Assembly (NCBI GenBank): GCA_031261175.1
Contig: JAISJW010000001.1
Span: 27,470-91,469, forward strand
Length of the DNA: 64,000 nucleotides
DNA from: Lactobacillales bacterium
GTDB lineage: Bacteria > Bacillota > Bacilli > Lactobacillales > Streptococcaceae
Direction of reading: 5' to 3'
The notes beneath the pieces were generated by a model, which worked only from the letters and a program-made list of their open reading frames with translations, had not been told where the DNA came from and searched no databases. This document shows, one piece after another, positions 55,973-64,000 of the stretch. The translations under genes and the position numbers were made by a program. How positions within the stretch are numbered: the stretch's first letter is position 1; each line of letters opens with the position of its first letter.

Positions 55973-57739
55973 TCAATTTTTGACGGCGACGATGACTTTT
56001 TCTTCGCCGATTTCACCTTTTTCGTAAAGAATGGTGAATTGCAGGTCGTATTGCTGCGTATAGAAGTCCTGCGTTGGGATAAACGCGACATCACCCTTTT
56101 GGATGTCTTTTTTGCGGAGCTTCCAGTCGCGGTAATTGCTGAATTTATCGACGGTCATAATCTTCCCCTTCTCGTCCGAGTAAGGATTATTTTTCGTCTT
56201 CTGCCATTCATAAGGGCTGATCTCGTCGTGGAGCAGGACGTACGGCACGTTCGACGTATATTCGTTCAGGAAATTGAAATAAATATGTTTCGGGTGCACC
56301 TTGTGCGCCGCATCAAGCGACTTGTCGAGCTTCTCCATATTGTTCATATAACCCGTATGCCGGTCGATATTCAAATGACCGACGTAAGCGACACAAAAGA
56401 CAGTCGTTGAAACAACATAGGCAAGTGCCACGAGCGTAGTCGTGAACACTTTGCTAATTGCTTTGCTATCTAGAACAATCGCGATGCCTAGTCCAATCGA
56501 AACGAGCACGGGCCCGTGGAGCAAATTCCAGTGGTTCGCGTTAGGTTTGACGAAAAGCATCACCGGAAGCAAGCTTAGGAAAATTATCGCAAATAATTTA
56601 TACAGGTCAGCCACGCCCACACGGTAACGGCTCTCAGCATATTTCTTATCGACTAAAAGTCGCGTTTTGTCTTTAATAACGAAACTGATGAAGAAAATCC
56701 ACAAGAAAACGAAACCTACTATATAGTAGTAACCAAATTGACTTGTCGTGTTCCAATAAAGTTTATCGCCACCGACAAACATCATATAAACGCCAGACAG
56801 ATAGTTTTTCAGAACAGTAACTACCGGATTTCCATCACTCAAATCAACCATCGAAGCTTGCGCCCGGTTGAAAATCATTTTCGGAATTGTCATCAGCCAA
56901 AAATGGTTCGTGTGATTCAGACTCGGTATAAACGACTTCAGCGCATAAATAAATTGCGGCAGCAGAATCACCGCGCTCGAAACCGCCAGCACAATATACT
57001 GCTTAACGTTCACCAGTTTGCGGTGAATTGCCCAGATCGTGAGAAGACTTGCCAGGGCAAGTAGCCACATCCAGCTGACGTTGTAGCCCCACGCGGTCAG
57101 GGCAAAGAGCAAACAACCGATGAGTTTGAAGCGGAACTTGCCCGTGCGGACGCCGAGGAAGAAGGCGATCACGGCGAGGTTCGAGATTTGGACGACGATG
57201 TTGCAGTCGAGGACCCAGCGCGTGTTTTGGATGTAGTAGGGTGCTGTGACCATCGAGAGCATCAGGCCGAGGCGCATATTTTCGGCGAAGCCTTCGGACA
57301 TGTAATCGCCGATTTTTTCGAGGTAGAAGATGCCGAAATAGTAGGCGTAGATGGTGAAGAGGGTCAGGATGATGAACGGCAGGCGGAAGACGAATACGCT
57401 CGTTCCGAAAAGTTTGACGAACGGGATCAACAGGTACATGTAGAGCGTCGATTGGCCGAACCCGAAATACGATTGCAAGTAGGTCGGCATCGTGAACAGG
57501 TGCGAGTCAACGCCGAAGCGCGCCATGTTGTGCGTCTCATACATCAGGCTCGCCTCGTCGATAAAGATCGACGGAATCTTATAAAAATTAAACGTCACGA
57601 AAAATGCAAATCCTAAAATCAGGGCAATTGAAAGACAATTTTTGAAGTTGAATTTTTTGTGGTATTTTTTGATCGGGATTATGCAAAGTCCCAGCATCAT
57701 CAACGTAATTAAAGTTGATGTGAAAATTGATAATAACAT
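55973..57739 (-). CDS. Polytopic GT-C glycosyltransferase (family 39/PMT-like)
   Basis: 588 residues with about 11-12 hydrophobic spans in the first 470 and an outward C-terminal part. The first extracellular loop carries an acidic pair (IFIDEASLMYETHNMARFGVDSH, about 58-80) as expected for the catalytic Asp/Glu of lipid-linked sugar transferases, followed by MPTYLQSYFGFGQSTLYMYL. Such enzymes move sugars from polyprenyl-phosphate donors to envelope polymers or proteins. The substrate is unknown. It starts after TAGGAG. It is not in an obvious operon. Confidence 0.82.
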   Translation of the reverse strand: MLLSIFTSTLITLMMLGLCIIPIKKYHKKFNFKNCLSIALILGFAFFVTFNFYKIPSIFIDEASLMYETHNMARFGVDSHLFTMPTYLQSYFGFGQSTLYMYLLIPFVKLFGTSVFVFRLPFIILTLFTIYAYYFGIFYLEKIGDYMSEGFAENMRLGLMLSMVTAPYYIQNTRWVLDCNIVVQISNLAVIAFFLGVRTGKFRFKLIGCLLFALTAWGYNVSWMWLLALASLLTIWAIHRKLVNVKQYIVLAVSSAVILLPQFIYALKSFIPSLNHTNHFWLMTIPKMIFNRAQASMVDLSDGNPVVTVLKNYLSGVYMMFVGGDKLYWNTTSQFGYYYIVGFVFLWIFFISFVIKDKTRLLVDKKYAESRYRVGVADLYKLFAIIFLSLLPVMLFVKPNANHWNLLHGPVLVSIGLGIAIVLDSKAISKVFTTTLVALAYVVSTTVFCVAYVGHLNIDRHTGYMNNMEKLDKSLDAAHKVHPKHIYFNFLNEYTSNVPYVLLHDEISPYEWQKTKNNPYSDEKGKIMTVDKFSNYRDWKLRKKDIQKGDVAFIPTQDFYTQQYDLQFTILYEKGEIGEEKVIVAVKN

Positions 57740-57753
57740 ATAGCTCCTAGTGT

Positions 57754-57828
57754 TCTTCTTTATGAAATAAAGAAGAATCCACCCCCACGCAGTGGGGTGA
57801 ATTCCGGCTAGCCGCTTACGCGACCTAG
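57754..57828. repeat. Cluster of three short hairpins, possible IS200/IS605-type end relic
   Basis: Consecutive hairpins: TTCTTCTTTAT-GAA-ATAAAGAAGAA (57754-57778), GAATCCACCCC...GGGGTGAATTC (57775-57804) and CTAGCCGCTTACGCGACCTAG (57807-57828). The second and third look like the subterminal hairpins at the right end of IS200/IS605-family elements. No transposase or TnpB is present. The resemblance is by eye only. Confidence 0.3.
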
Positions 57829-57928
57829 ATTTGATTTACATATAATACTATATAAATAGGCACTTTGCAAGCGTTTTTTAAGAATTTCACGAAGACATTA
57901 AAGTCGTAAAAAGTAAAGAGTTTTTTGA

Positions 57929-58126
57929 TTATTTATTACCGAAAATATTATATATTGTCACTATAAATATCGCATAAATAAATTGCGCAATCAGAGTAAG
58001 CAGTTCTAATAAACTCCATCCAAAAAGTGTACATATTATCGCAAGCATCCCGATAACAGCTATAACTATCATTAACAATAATAACGATACTATTTTAAAT
58101 ATTTTCACGATAATTTTCCTTTTCAT
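57929..58126 (-). CDS. Small hydrophobic membrane protein
   Basis: 65 residues: a Lys/Arg-rich start (MKRKIIVKIFK) followed by two spans (about 12-35 and 40-60). No recognised family. The start is preceded by TAGGTA, a weak site. It lies 37 bases after the exported-protein gene and may be co-transcribed with it. Confidence 0.5.
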   Translation of the reverse strand: MKRKIIVKIFKIVSLLLLMIVIAVIGMLAIICTLFGWSLLELLTLIAQFIYAIFIVTIYNIFGNK

Positions 58127-58163
58127 TACCTAGCAAAAACCGAAATGCGAAAAGTTCGATATT

Positions 58164-58676
58164 TTAACCATGTTGTACAATGACAATTGCGGTCGTTCCA
58201 TCAGTCATGTAGAAGGTGATTTTATACTTGCCCGCAGTTTCATCAAGCTTCATTTTCTCTCTCGGGGAAGGATGTTTTTCGGGATGTTCGTTTTTTACTA
58301 CAACAGTGTTGGTGTCTTCTTTAACATTAGTAAATTCATGTTCAACTGTTATTTTGTCGTATATGGTATCGTCATAATAAGCAAGAAGTGTTCCTTTCCA
58401 ATTATAGGAATTTTTGGCATACTCGATTTTTTCCGCATCTGAATATTTAACGAAAATAGCCCACGGTCCCATCGTATCGGGATGGACAGTTACCGTGTCA
58501 CCTACTTGTTCCCATTCATATTCAGGCTCGGCCAAGGTAGCTGGCGACGTAGCATCGTATGTTTTTTCCCTTTCACAACTGTTAAAGGCCCACAAACAAA
58601 GGCAAGTAATGGCTATCATCGCGACAACGACAAGCACGCAGCCCATTCCCATAATATATTTAGCAATAAATTTCAT
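58164..58676 (-). CDS. Exported or anchored protein of unknown function
   Basis: 170 residues. One hydrophobic segment at about 9-31 (GMGCVLVVVAMIAITCLCLW) with several Cys lies near a possible lipobox-like region, followed by NSCEREK. The remaining 130 residues are acidic and beta-rich with many Thr/Asp/Tyr. A lipoprotein is possible but the Cys context is not canonical. The start follows AAAGGAAA. Confidence 0.6.
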   Translation of the reverse strand: MKFIAKYIMGMGCVLVVVAMIAITCLCLWAFNSCEREKTYDATSPATLAEPEYEWEQVGDTVTVHPDTMGPWAIFVKYSDAEKIEYAKNSYNWKGTLLAYYDDTIYDKITVEHEFTNVKEDTNTVVVKNEHPEKHPSPREKMKLDETAGKYKITFYMTDGTTAIVIVQHG

Positions 58677-58701
58677 AATTATTTCCTTTTTTATAAAAAT
58701 T

Positions 58702-58915
58702 AAAACTTACTCCGAATTGACCTTGCTTCGTAGAAATGCCCTGTTTTTGTCACAAAAAGGTAAGTCGACTTACCTTTCCATGACAAAAAATAGGCAAAAA
58801 TCGTTACAAACGTCTTTTTGGAGTAAGTTTTCTGCTTGTATATTTGAAAATATCGGACTTTTCGCGTTTTTTTCATATTTTCACCTGAAAATACGGAAAA
58901 AATGCGAAAAGTCCG
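58702..58915. repeat. Two long hairpin structures downstream of purD
   Basis: Outer arms AAAACTTACTCC (58702-58713) and GGAGTAAGTTTT (58820-58831) enclose a structure with TTTTTGTCA/TGACAAAAA arms and the perfect palindrome AAAGGTAAGTCGACTTACCT (from 58756). A second inverted repeat CGGACTTTTCGC (58854-58865) / GCGAAAAGTCCG (58904-58915) lies 12 bases after the purD stop and may end the pur transcript. Confidence 0.75.
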
Positions 58916-58927
58916 CAAATTTTATTT

Positions 58928-60190
58928 TTAGAACGCTTTTGCGCCGATATCTGTGCGGTAGAACATACCGTCATTTTTCAAATCGTTTAATTCGTTGTAA
59001 ACTTTTTCTTGGGCTTCTTTCAAAGTGTCACCTTCAGCGAAAACTAAGTAAACGCGGCCGCCATTTGCGACTAATTTACCTTCGGCGTCATTGGCAACAC
59101 CAGCAAAAATCGCAGTAGAGTCAACAAGCTTCGTAGTATCGGGAATTTTAGCACCCTTATCATACGACCCAGGATAACCGTCCGCCGCAACCACTACACC
59201 AAGCGTGTAACCGTCCTCTTTAAACGTCACGACCGGTTTGCGATCGTTCAACAAATCATCGATAATCAAAGCAAAATCGCTAGTCAGACGAGGCAAAACA
59301 ACCTGCGTTTCAGGATCGCCGAAACGAGCGTTAAACTCGATAACTTTCGCGCCGTCCTTCGTCGCAATCAGCCCAGCATACAAGATTCCGCGGAAGTAAT
59401 TGCCATCCGCTTTCATCCCTGCCGCAGCTGGCTTCACGATCTCTTCGACAGCCTTGTCGACCATCTCCTGCGGAATTTGAGGAACCGGAGCGTACGCGCC
59501 CATCCCACCAGTATTCGGCCCGCGGTCGCCGTCATACGCGCGCTTGTGGTCCTGCGCGATAACCATCGGATAAACCTCTTCGCCGTTGACGAAGGCAAGT
59601 AGCGAAAATTCCTGACCGTCGAGGAAGTCCTCAACGACAACGCTCGCACCGCTGCCACCAAAAGCGTGGTCAAGCAGCATATCTTTCAGCGCTTCAACAG
59701 CCTGATCAAGCGTCTCAGCAACCACTACACCTTTACCAGCGGCAAGTCCATCCGCCTTGATGACGATTGGCGCACCCTTAGCTTCAACGTAAGCGCGGGC
59801 AGCTTTGTAGTCAGTGAACGTTTGGTGGTTAGCCGTTGGAATATTGTAGCGATTCATCAAGTTTTTTGCAAAGTCTTTTGAGCCTTCGATCATCGCCGCA
59901 TTTTTGTGCGGACCGAACGCCTTAAGGCCAGCAGCCTCGAAGTCGTCGACGATTCCAGCCATCAAAGGAATTTCCGGACCTATGAACGCCCAGTCGATAT
60001 TATTTTCTTTGGCGAACGCAATCAACGCTTCGTGATCATCTTCGGCGATATCAACTAATTTGATGCCGTCACTTGCCATGCCGGGGTTCCCCTTAGCACA
60101 GTAAACTTCGCCCACTTTATCAGATTCTTTAAATTTCTTTCCGATGGAATGCTCGCGCCCACCAGAACCGATTACTAAAATATTTAGCAT
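58928..60190 (-). CDS. purD: Phosphoribosylamine-glycine ligase
   Basis: It joins phosphoribosylamine and glycine with ATP, the second step of purine synthesis. 420 residues of the ATP-grasp fold. VIGSGGREHSIGKKF at the start, PIVIKADGLAAGKGVVVA (ATP loop), GDRGPNTGGMGAYAPVP and ARFGDPETQVVLPRL are diagnostic. It follows purH after a 124-base structured gap. Start after TAGGAG. Confidence 0.96.
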   Translation of the reverse strand: MLNILVIGSGGREHSIGKKFKESDKVGEVYCAKGNPGMASDGIKLVDIAEDDHEALIAFAKENNIDWAFIGPEIPLMAGIVDDFEAAGLKAFGPHKNAAMIEGSKDFAKNLMNRYNIPTANHQTFTDYKAARAYVEAKGAPIVIKADGLAAGKGVVVAETLDQAVEALKDMLLDHAFGGSGASVVVEDFLDGQEFSLLAFVNGEEVYPMVIAQDHKRAYDGDRGPNTGGMGAYAPVPQIPQEMVDKAVEEIVKPAAAGMKADGNYFRGILYAGLIATKDGAKVIEFNARFGDPETQVVLPRLTSDFALIIDDLLNDRKPVVTFKEDGYTLGVVVAADGYPGSYDKGAKIPDTTKLVDSTAIFAGVANDAEGKLVANGGRVYLVFAEGDTLKEAQEKVYNELNDLKNDGMFYRTDIGAKAF

Positions 60191-60206
60191 TGTAAACTCC
60201 TAATTT

Positions 60207-60321
60207 TAATGTAATCCACTAGAGATAAGATTTGCGCGAGGACAAGGAGAGTTAGGCGACGTTGCTTGACAGCAACGAGCCGAAGCTCGACGATGTAATC
60301 GCGCAAAGATTATCCTAGTGG
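60207..60321 (-). ncRNA. Cloverleaf-like structured element in the purH-purD gap
   Basis: Arms 60216-60239 and 60299-60321 pair over about 23 bases with few mismatches (CCACTAG...CTAGTGG, TTTGCGCGA...TCGCGCAAA). They enclose at least two inner hairpins: CGTTGCTTGACAGCAACG (60260-60277) and CGAGC-CGAA-GCTCG (about 60276-60290). The outer stem takes in the purH stop codon. The fold sits within the pur transcript just before the purD binding site, so it could affect purD expression or mRNA processing. Not a tRNA: no anticodon loop or T-loop sequence is seen. Confidence 0.55.
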
Positions 60322-61856
60322 CGGAAATGACGAACCCCAGTGAAGATCATCGTCATTCCATATTTGTCGGCAGCCTCGATCGACTCCTCGTCACGAACGC
60401 TTCCGCCCGGCTGAATGATCGCTTTGATCCCCGCTTTGGCAATTTCTTCAACGTTATCCGCAAACGGGAAGAACGCATCTGAGGCAAGTACTGCCCCATC
60501 CAAGCGGTCTTTGACTTGCTCGATGGCAATTTTAACCGAACCGACGCGGTTAGTTTGACCCGGACCAACGCCTAATGTTTGGTTGGCGTTCGAGATTAAA
60601 ATACCATTTGATTTAACATATTTAATTGATTTCCAAGCGAATTCCAAAGCTTTTTGTTCTTCAGCTGAAGGGTTGCGTTTTGTCACAACAGTCCAGTCGC
60701 TAGGTTTTTCTTCGATGACGTCTTGGTTTTGAACCAGCAAACCACCGACAACGCCAGTGTATTCAGGTTCGCTTTCGCTCGCCTTAGCTCCTGCGAAATC
60801 AAGTTCTAAAATGCGTAGGTTTTTCTTTTTATTAGTCAACACTTCAAGCGCTTCGGCAGAATAACTTGGCGCGATGATGATTTCTAAAAAGATAGGGTGC
60901 ATTTTTTCAGCAGTCGCCTTATCCACTTCGCGGTTTAACACGACGATTCCGCCGAAAATCGAAACCGGGTCTGCCGCATACGCGTAGTCCCACGCCGCTT
61001 CAATTGTGTCAGCTTGGCCGATTCCGCAAGGGTTCATATGTTTCAAAGCAACCACGGTTGGCGCAGTGAAATCGCGAGCGATACGAATTGCCGCATCGGC
61101 GTCGCGAATATTGTTGAATGACAATTCTTTCCCGTTCAATTGTTTTGCTTGGGCAATCGAGTAATCAGTCGGAAGTGCCGATTGATAGAAATCCGCGTCT
61201 TGTTGCGGGTTTTCGCCGTAACGTAAAGGTTGCAACAAATCGTAAGTGATCGTTAGTTTTTCAGGTTTAGCTTCACCGACCTGAGCCGTGAAGTATTCAG
61301 CGATCAACGCGTCATAAGCGGCTGTATGACGGAAAACTTTCGCCGCTAAGCGTTTGCGCGTGTCCAGTGATGTCGCCCCACTTGCCGATAGCTCGTCTAA
61401 AACGACCGAGTAGTCAGCCGGGTCAACAACCACAGTAACCGAAGCGTGGTTTTTCGCCGCTGAGCGAAGCATTGACGGGCCGCCGATGTCGATGTTTTCG
61501 ACCGCGTCAGCATAAGTCACGTCGGGTTTCAAGATCGTTTCTTTGAACGGATACAAATTCACGCAGACGAAGTCGATCGTTTCGATTCCGTGCTCTTTCA
61601 TCGTGTCGACGTGCGACTGCAAATCGCGTCGTCCTAACAATCCGCCGTGGATCATTGGGTGCAAAGTTTTCACGCGCCCGTCTAGCATTTCAGGGAAGTT
61701 AGTCACGTCGTCGATTGCGATTGTCGCAACACCGTTATCGTCCAAATATTTTTTTGTGCCGCCGGTCGAGATGATTTCGACCCCCGCTGCTACTAAGCCT
61801 TGCGCGAATTCTAGCACGCCCGCTTTGTCGCTTACACTGATTAAAGCTCTAGTCAT
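60315..61856 (-). CDS. purH: Bifunctional AICAR transformylase/IMP cyclohydrolase
   Basis: The last two steps to IMP. 513 residues. The N-terminal cyclohydrolase has [28 protein letters not shown] and [16 protein letters not shown]. The transformylase shows [15 protein letters not shown] (with the catalytic Lys-His) and [12 protein letters not shown] near the C-terminus, ending VRHFRH. The start overlaps the end of purN by eight bases. Confidence 0.96.
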   Translation of the reverse strand: MTRALISVSDKAGVLEFAQGLVAAGVEIISTGGTKKYLDDNGVATIAIDDVTNFPEMLDGRVKTLHPMIHGGLLGRRDLQSHVDTMKEHGIETIDFVCVNLYPFKETILKPDVTYADAVENIDIGGPSMLRSAAKNHASVTVVVDPADYSVVLDELSASGATSLDTRKRLAAKVFRHTAAYDALIAEYFTAQVGEAKPEKLTITYDLLQPLRYGENPQQDADFYQSALPTDYSIAQAKQLNGKELSFNNIRDADAAIRIARDFTAPTVVALKHMNPCGIGQADTIEAAWDYAYAADPVSIFGGIVVLNREVDKATAEKMHPIFLEIIIAPSYSAEALEVLTNKKKNLRILELDFAGAKASESEPEYTGVVGGLLVQNQDVIEEKPSDWTVVTKRNPSAEEQKALEFAWKSIKYVKSNGILISNANQTLGVGPGQTNRVGSVKIAIEQVKDRLDGAVLASDAFFPFADNVEEIAKAGIKAIIQPGGSVRDEESIEAADKYGMTMIFTGVRHFRH

Positions 61857-62406
61857 TTTTGCTCACTCCTAATTCTTTTAGTACCCTCGGGTAAATTTCG
61901 TATTCTTTCTCGTGGATCCGCGCCTCGAACGTCTCAATCGTGTCGTCCGCGAGAATCGGAACCCTCTCTTGGGCAATTATCGGCCCGGTATCGACACCAC
62001 TGTCGACATAGTGCACCGTGACCCCGCTTTGCGTAACGCCGGCTTCCCAGGCATCTTCGATGCCGTGCGCCCCAGGAAATTCGGGAAGATACGCTGGATG
62101 AATATTGACGATTTTGCCTTCGTAGGCGTTTAATAAAGTCTCGCTGATAATTTTCATATAACCGGCTAAGATTACGTAATCTATTTCGTATTGATCCAAA
62201 AGATCAACGATCGCTTGTTCAAACTCAGCTTTCGAGCCTTTATCCTTGATTGTCCAAGCGTAGCTGGGCACTCCAAGTTTTTCGGCGCGCTCTATTACAT
62301 ATGCGCCCGGTTTGTCGCAGAAGAGGAATTCAACTTTGAATTGCTCTGCGATAACTTGGAAGTTGGTGCCGCCCCCACTTGCCAAAACGGCTATTTTTTT
62401 TGTCAT
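61849..62406 (-). CDS. purN: Phosphoribosylglycinamide formyltransferase
   Basis: It transfers formyl from 10-formyl-THF to GAR. 185 residues from the ATG at 62406, one base after the purM stop. Longer upstream codons are Arg-rich and belong to purM's end. [13 protein letters not shown] at the start, the catalytic segment [21 protein letters not shown] with Asn-His, and [19 protein letters not shown] are family marks. Confidence 0.95.
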   Translation of the reverse strand: MTKKIAVLASGGGTNFQVIAEQFKVEFLFCDKPGAYVIERAEKLGVPSYAWTIKDKGSKAEFEQAIVDLLDQYEIDYVILAGYMKIISETLLNAYEGKIVNIHPAYLPEFPGAHGIEDAWEAGVTQSGVTVHYVDSGVDTGPIIAQERVPILADDTIETFEARIHEKEYEIYPRVLKELGVSKND

Positions 62407-62407
62407 T

Positions 62408-63448
62408 TTATGCCTCGTAAACGACCGGCGAGTCAGTCTTCTCGATGACTTCACCCATCACAAAGTATTTTTCGCCGCGAGCGTCAAGGTCGGCCTTCAG
62501 AGCATCGAGCTTCGCAGGCGAAACCGCAAGCAACATACCGATACCCATGTTGTAGATCTCGAACATTTCAGCATTCGGAATCTCACCGTATTTTTCAAGA
62601 GCTGCGAAAATCGGCGGAATTTCCCAAGAACCAAGCTTGATTTTAGCTGCCAAGTTGTCCGCGAACATACGCGGAATATTTTCAAGGAAGCCACCACCTG
62701 TGATGTGGGCAACCCCGTTAAGCAATTCTTTTTGAACCAAAGGCAGAAGAGCCTCAACGTAAAGACGAGTTGGAGTCAACAAGACCTCGCCAAGTGGCGC
62801 ATTCAGCTCAGGAAGAACCTCTTTACCTGTGAAGCCGTTCTTGTCGTAGAAGACCTTGCGGACAAGCGAGAATCCGTTCGAGTGAACGCCGCTTGAAGGC
62901 AGACCGACCAAGACGTCGCCCGGTTTAACGTTTTCGTGACCGTTGATCATCTTCGATTTCTCAACAACACCGACCGCAAAACCAGCCAAATCGTAATCGT
63001 CATCGCCATACATACCAGGCATTTCGGCAGTTTCCCCGCCGATCAAGGCGCAGTTCGATTGCACGCAACCTTCCGCAACGCCAGCGACCACTTGCTCAAG
63101 TTTTTCAGGAATGTTTTTCCCAGTCGCGATATAATCAAGGAAATATAAAGGCTCAGCGCCGACCGCGATGATATCGTTGACGCACATCGCCACGCAGTCG
63201 ATCCCGATCGTGTCGTGCTTGTCCTCTTTCAGCGCCACCAAAAGCTTCGTCCCAACACCGTCAGTTCCCGAAACCAAAACCGGCTCCTTCACGTTAAGCG
63301 CGCTCAAATCAAAAGCACCGCCAAAACCACCGATAGCCCCCATTACACCTAGGCGTTCAGTCCGTTTGACGTGTTTTTTAATCCGTTCAACTACTTCGTA
63401 ACCTGCTTCAACATCAACACCAGCATTTGCATAAGCGTTTTTAGTCAT
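62408..63448 (-). CDS. purM: Phosphoribosylformylglycinamidine cyclo-ligase
   Basis: It forms the imidazole ring (AIR) with ATP. 346 residues. [65 protein letters not shown] and [16 protein letters not shown] are typical. First pur gene in the window; upstream pur genes, if any, are not adjacent, because a long hairpin-rich gap precedes it. The start follows GGAGGAAATG. Confidence 0.96.
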   Translation of the reverse strand: MTKNAYANAGVDVEAGYEVVERIKKHVKRTERLGVMGAIGGFGGAFDLSALNVKEPVLVSGTDGVGTKLLVALKEDKHDTIGIDCVAMCVNDIIAVGAEPLYFLDYIATGKNIPEKLEQVVAGVAEGCVQSNCALIGGETAEMPGMYGDDDYDLAGFAVGVVEKSKMINGHENVKPGDVLVGLPSSGVHSNGFSLVRKVFYDKNGFTGKEVLPELNAPLGEVLLTPTRLYVEALLPLVQKELLNGVAHITGGGFLENIPRMFADNLAAKIKLGSWEIPPIFAALEKYGEIPNAEMFEIYNMGIGMLLAVSPAKLDALKADLDARGEKYFVMGEVIEKTDSPVVYEA

Positions 63449-64000
63449 TACATTTCCTCCATTTGGTTGTTTATTCCCTATAATTATACCAAATTCTCAG
63501 GCCGTTAAGTAGCGCAGACTTAAAAAGTGGGCAAGTCTTAACGCTCCCGGCACCCTAATCGCATCAGAGCCGATTTTTAACTAATTCGAGGCTCGAATCA
63601 GTTAAAAAACGGCCTGAAAGCGATTAGTATATTTCTAACTCGCTCCTTTTTAACAAAAAACGCGAGAAATTGATGTTTTTGGTTAAAAAAGAGCGAGTTT
63701 AAATTTTACAGGATGATAAAGTGGTCGCTCATCAGTTTGGATGCCACTATTAAAACTTTGTACTTTTAGGAAGTTTTAATAGTTATAACACACTTAACTA
63801 TTAAAACTTTCATTTTTTAACCAGTTTTAATAGTTAGCCTTCGATATTTTGCTCTATATGCAAATAAAAAAAGCAGGCATTAAGGGTTGTATACTTTCTA
63901 ATGGGGTTTGTTCGAAAACTCAAAAGACATATTGATTCCAATTTCTGATAAAATGATTTTACACTACTAAAATCAACCACAAGAAAGAGGAGAATCAATA
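63449..64000. other. Gene-free stretch with repeats up to the right edge
   Basis: No gene is seen. Element A2, a hairpin at 63555-63627, is homologous to A1 after polC. A further hairpin has arms 63637-63654 and 63682-63700 (AACTCGCTC...GAGCGAGTT). Four alternating copies of ACTATTAAAACT/AGTTTTAATAGT lie at 63746-63836, forming two hairpins. At the right edge AGAGGAG at about 63985 on the plus strand looks like a ribosome binding site for a gene starting just outside the window. Confidence 0.65.
63555..63627. repeat. Long hairpin (element A2), homologous to the one after polC
   Basis: Arms 63555-63590 and 63592-63627. The centre (TTAACTAATTCGA ... TCGAATCAGTTAAAAAACGG) is shared with 42651-42723. 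The outer stem differs with compensation: CTAATCGC/GCGATTAG here and CTAGTCGC/GCGACTAG there. Confidence 0.8.

Overview
The window reads as a chromosome segment of a low-to-moderate-GC Gram-positive bacterium, most likely of the order Lactobacillales. Pointers are a Gram-positive PolC replicase, an infC-rpmI-rplT operon with an attenuated leader, an Rgg-type regulator, a WxL-domain surface protein, a TPP-dependent 2-oxo-acid decarboxylase of the lactococcal ipd/kdcA kind, AbiE-type toxin-antitoxin genes and strong AGGAGG-like ribosome binding sites. I cannot fix the genus. Most genes lie on the minus strand.

Layout. 1-8.8 kb: arginine biosynthesis, with argC-J-D-F-B on the minus strand diverging from argG-H on the plus strand across a regulated promoter region. 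8.8-25.8 kb: secreted proteins, chiefly three very large ones in one apparent operon (a leucine-rich-repeat protein and two subtilisin-family proteases), each ending in three ChW repeats. 26-30 kb: a cold-shock-type DEAD-box helicase, a coupled pair of tiny peptide genes, a small membrane protein and an Rgg-like regulator. 30-34.7 kb: acetyltransferase, phosphatase, class-IV aminotransferase, queH and accDA. 34.8-36.4 kb: the decarboxylase. 36.4-42.1 kb: an eroded accessory island with an ArsC-like protein, a duplicated decarboxylase 3' end, a DUF4143-type ATPase, a truncated AbiE pair, a serine-recombinase remnant and RhuM. 42.2-50.6 kb: acetyltransferase, polC, WxL protein and an intact AbiE pair. 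50.7-55.8 kb: a small secreted protein, a compact sufC-D-S operon with a mini-SufD, and rplT-rpmI-infC. 56-58.7 kb: a GT-C glycosyltransferase and small membrane or secreted proteins. 58.9-63.4 kb: purM-N-H-D.

How the parts fit. The giant proteases, the LRR protein and the decarboxylase suggest an organism that degrades external protein and catabolises amino acids, while also making arginine and purines. A TTGCATAAA-type box in both arginine promoters also occurs twice upstream of the protease operon, which suggests shared control.

The least ordinary signals are not genes. (1) The 7-mer GGCAAGT/ACTTGCC occurs about 80 times by hand count, about ten times the uniform expectation. It shows no strand bias and is sparse in the accessory island. 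(2) A small covarying RNA motif with a conserved internal loop occurs three times: the argG leader, the helicase upstream region and the rplT 3' region. (3) Long near-perfect hairpins lie at many operon ends, two of them homologous with compensatory base changes. (4) A cloverleaf-like fold fills the purH-purD gap. These rest on reading by eye and need computation.
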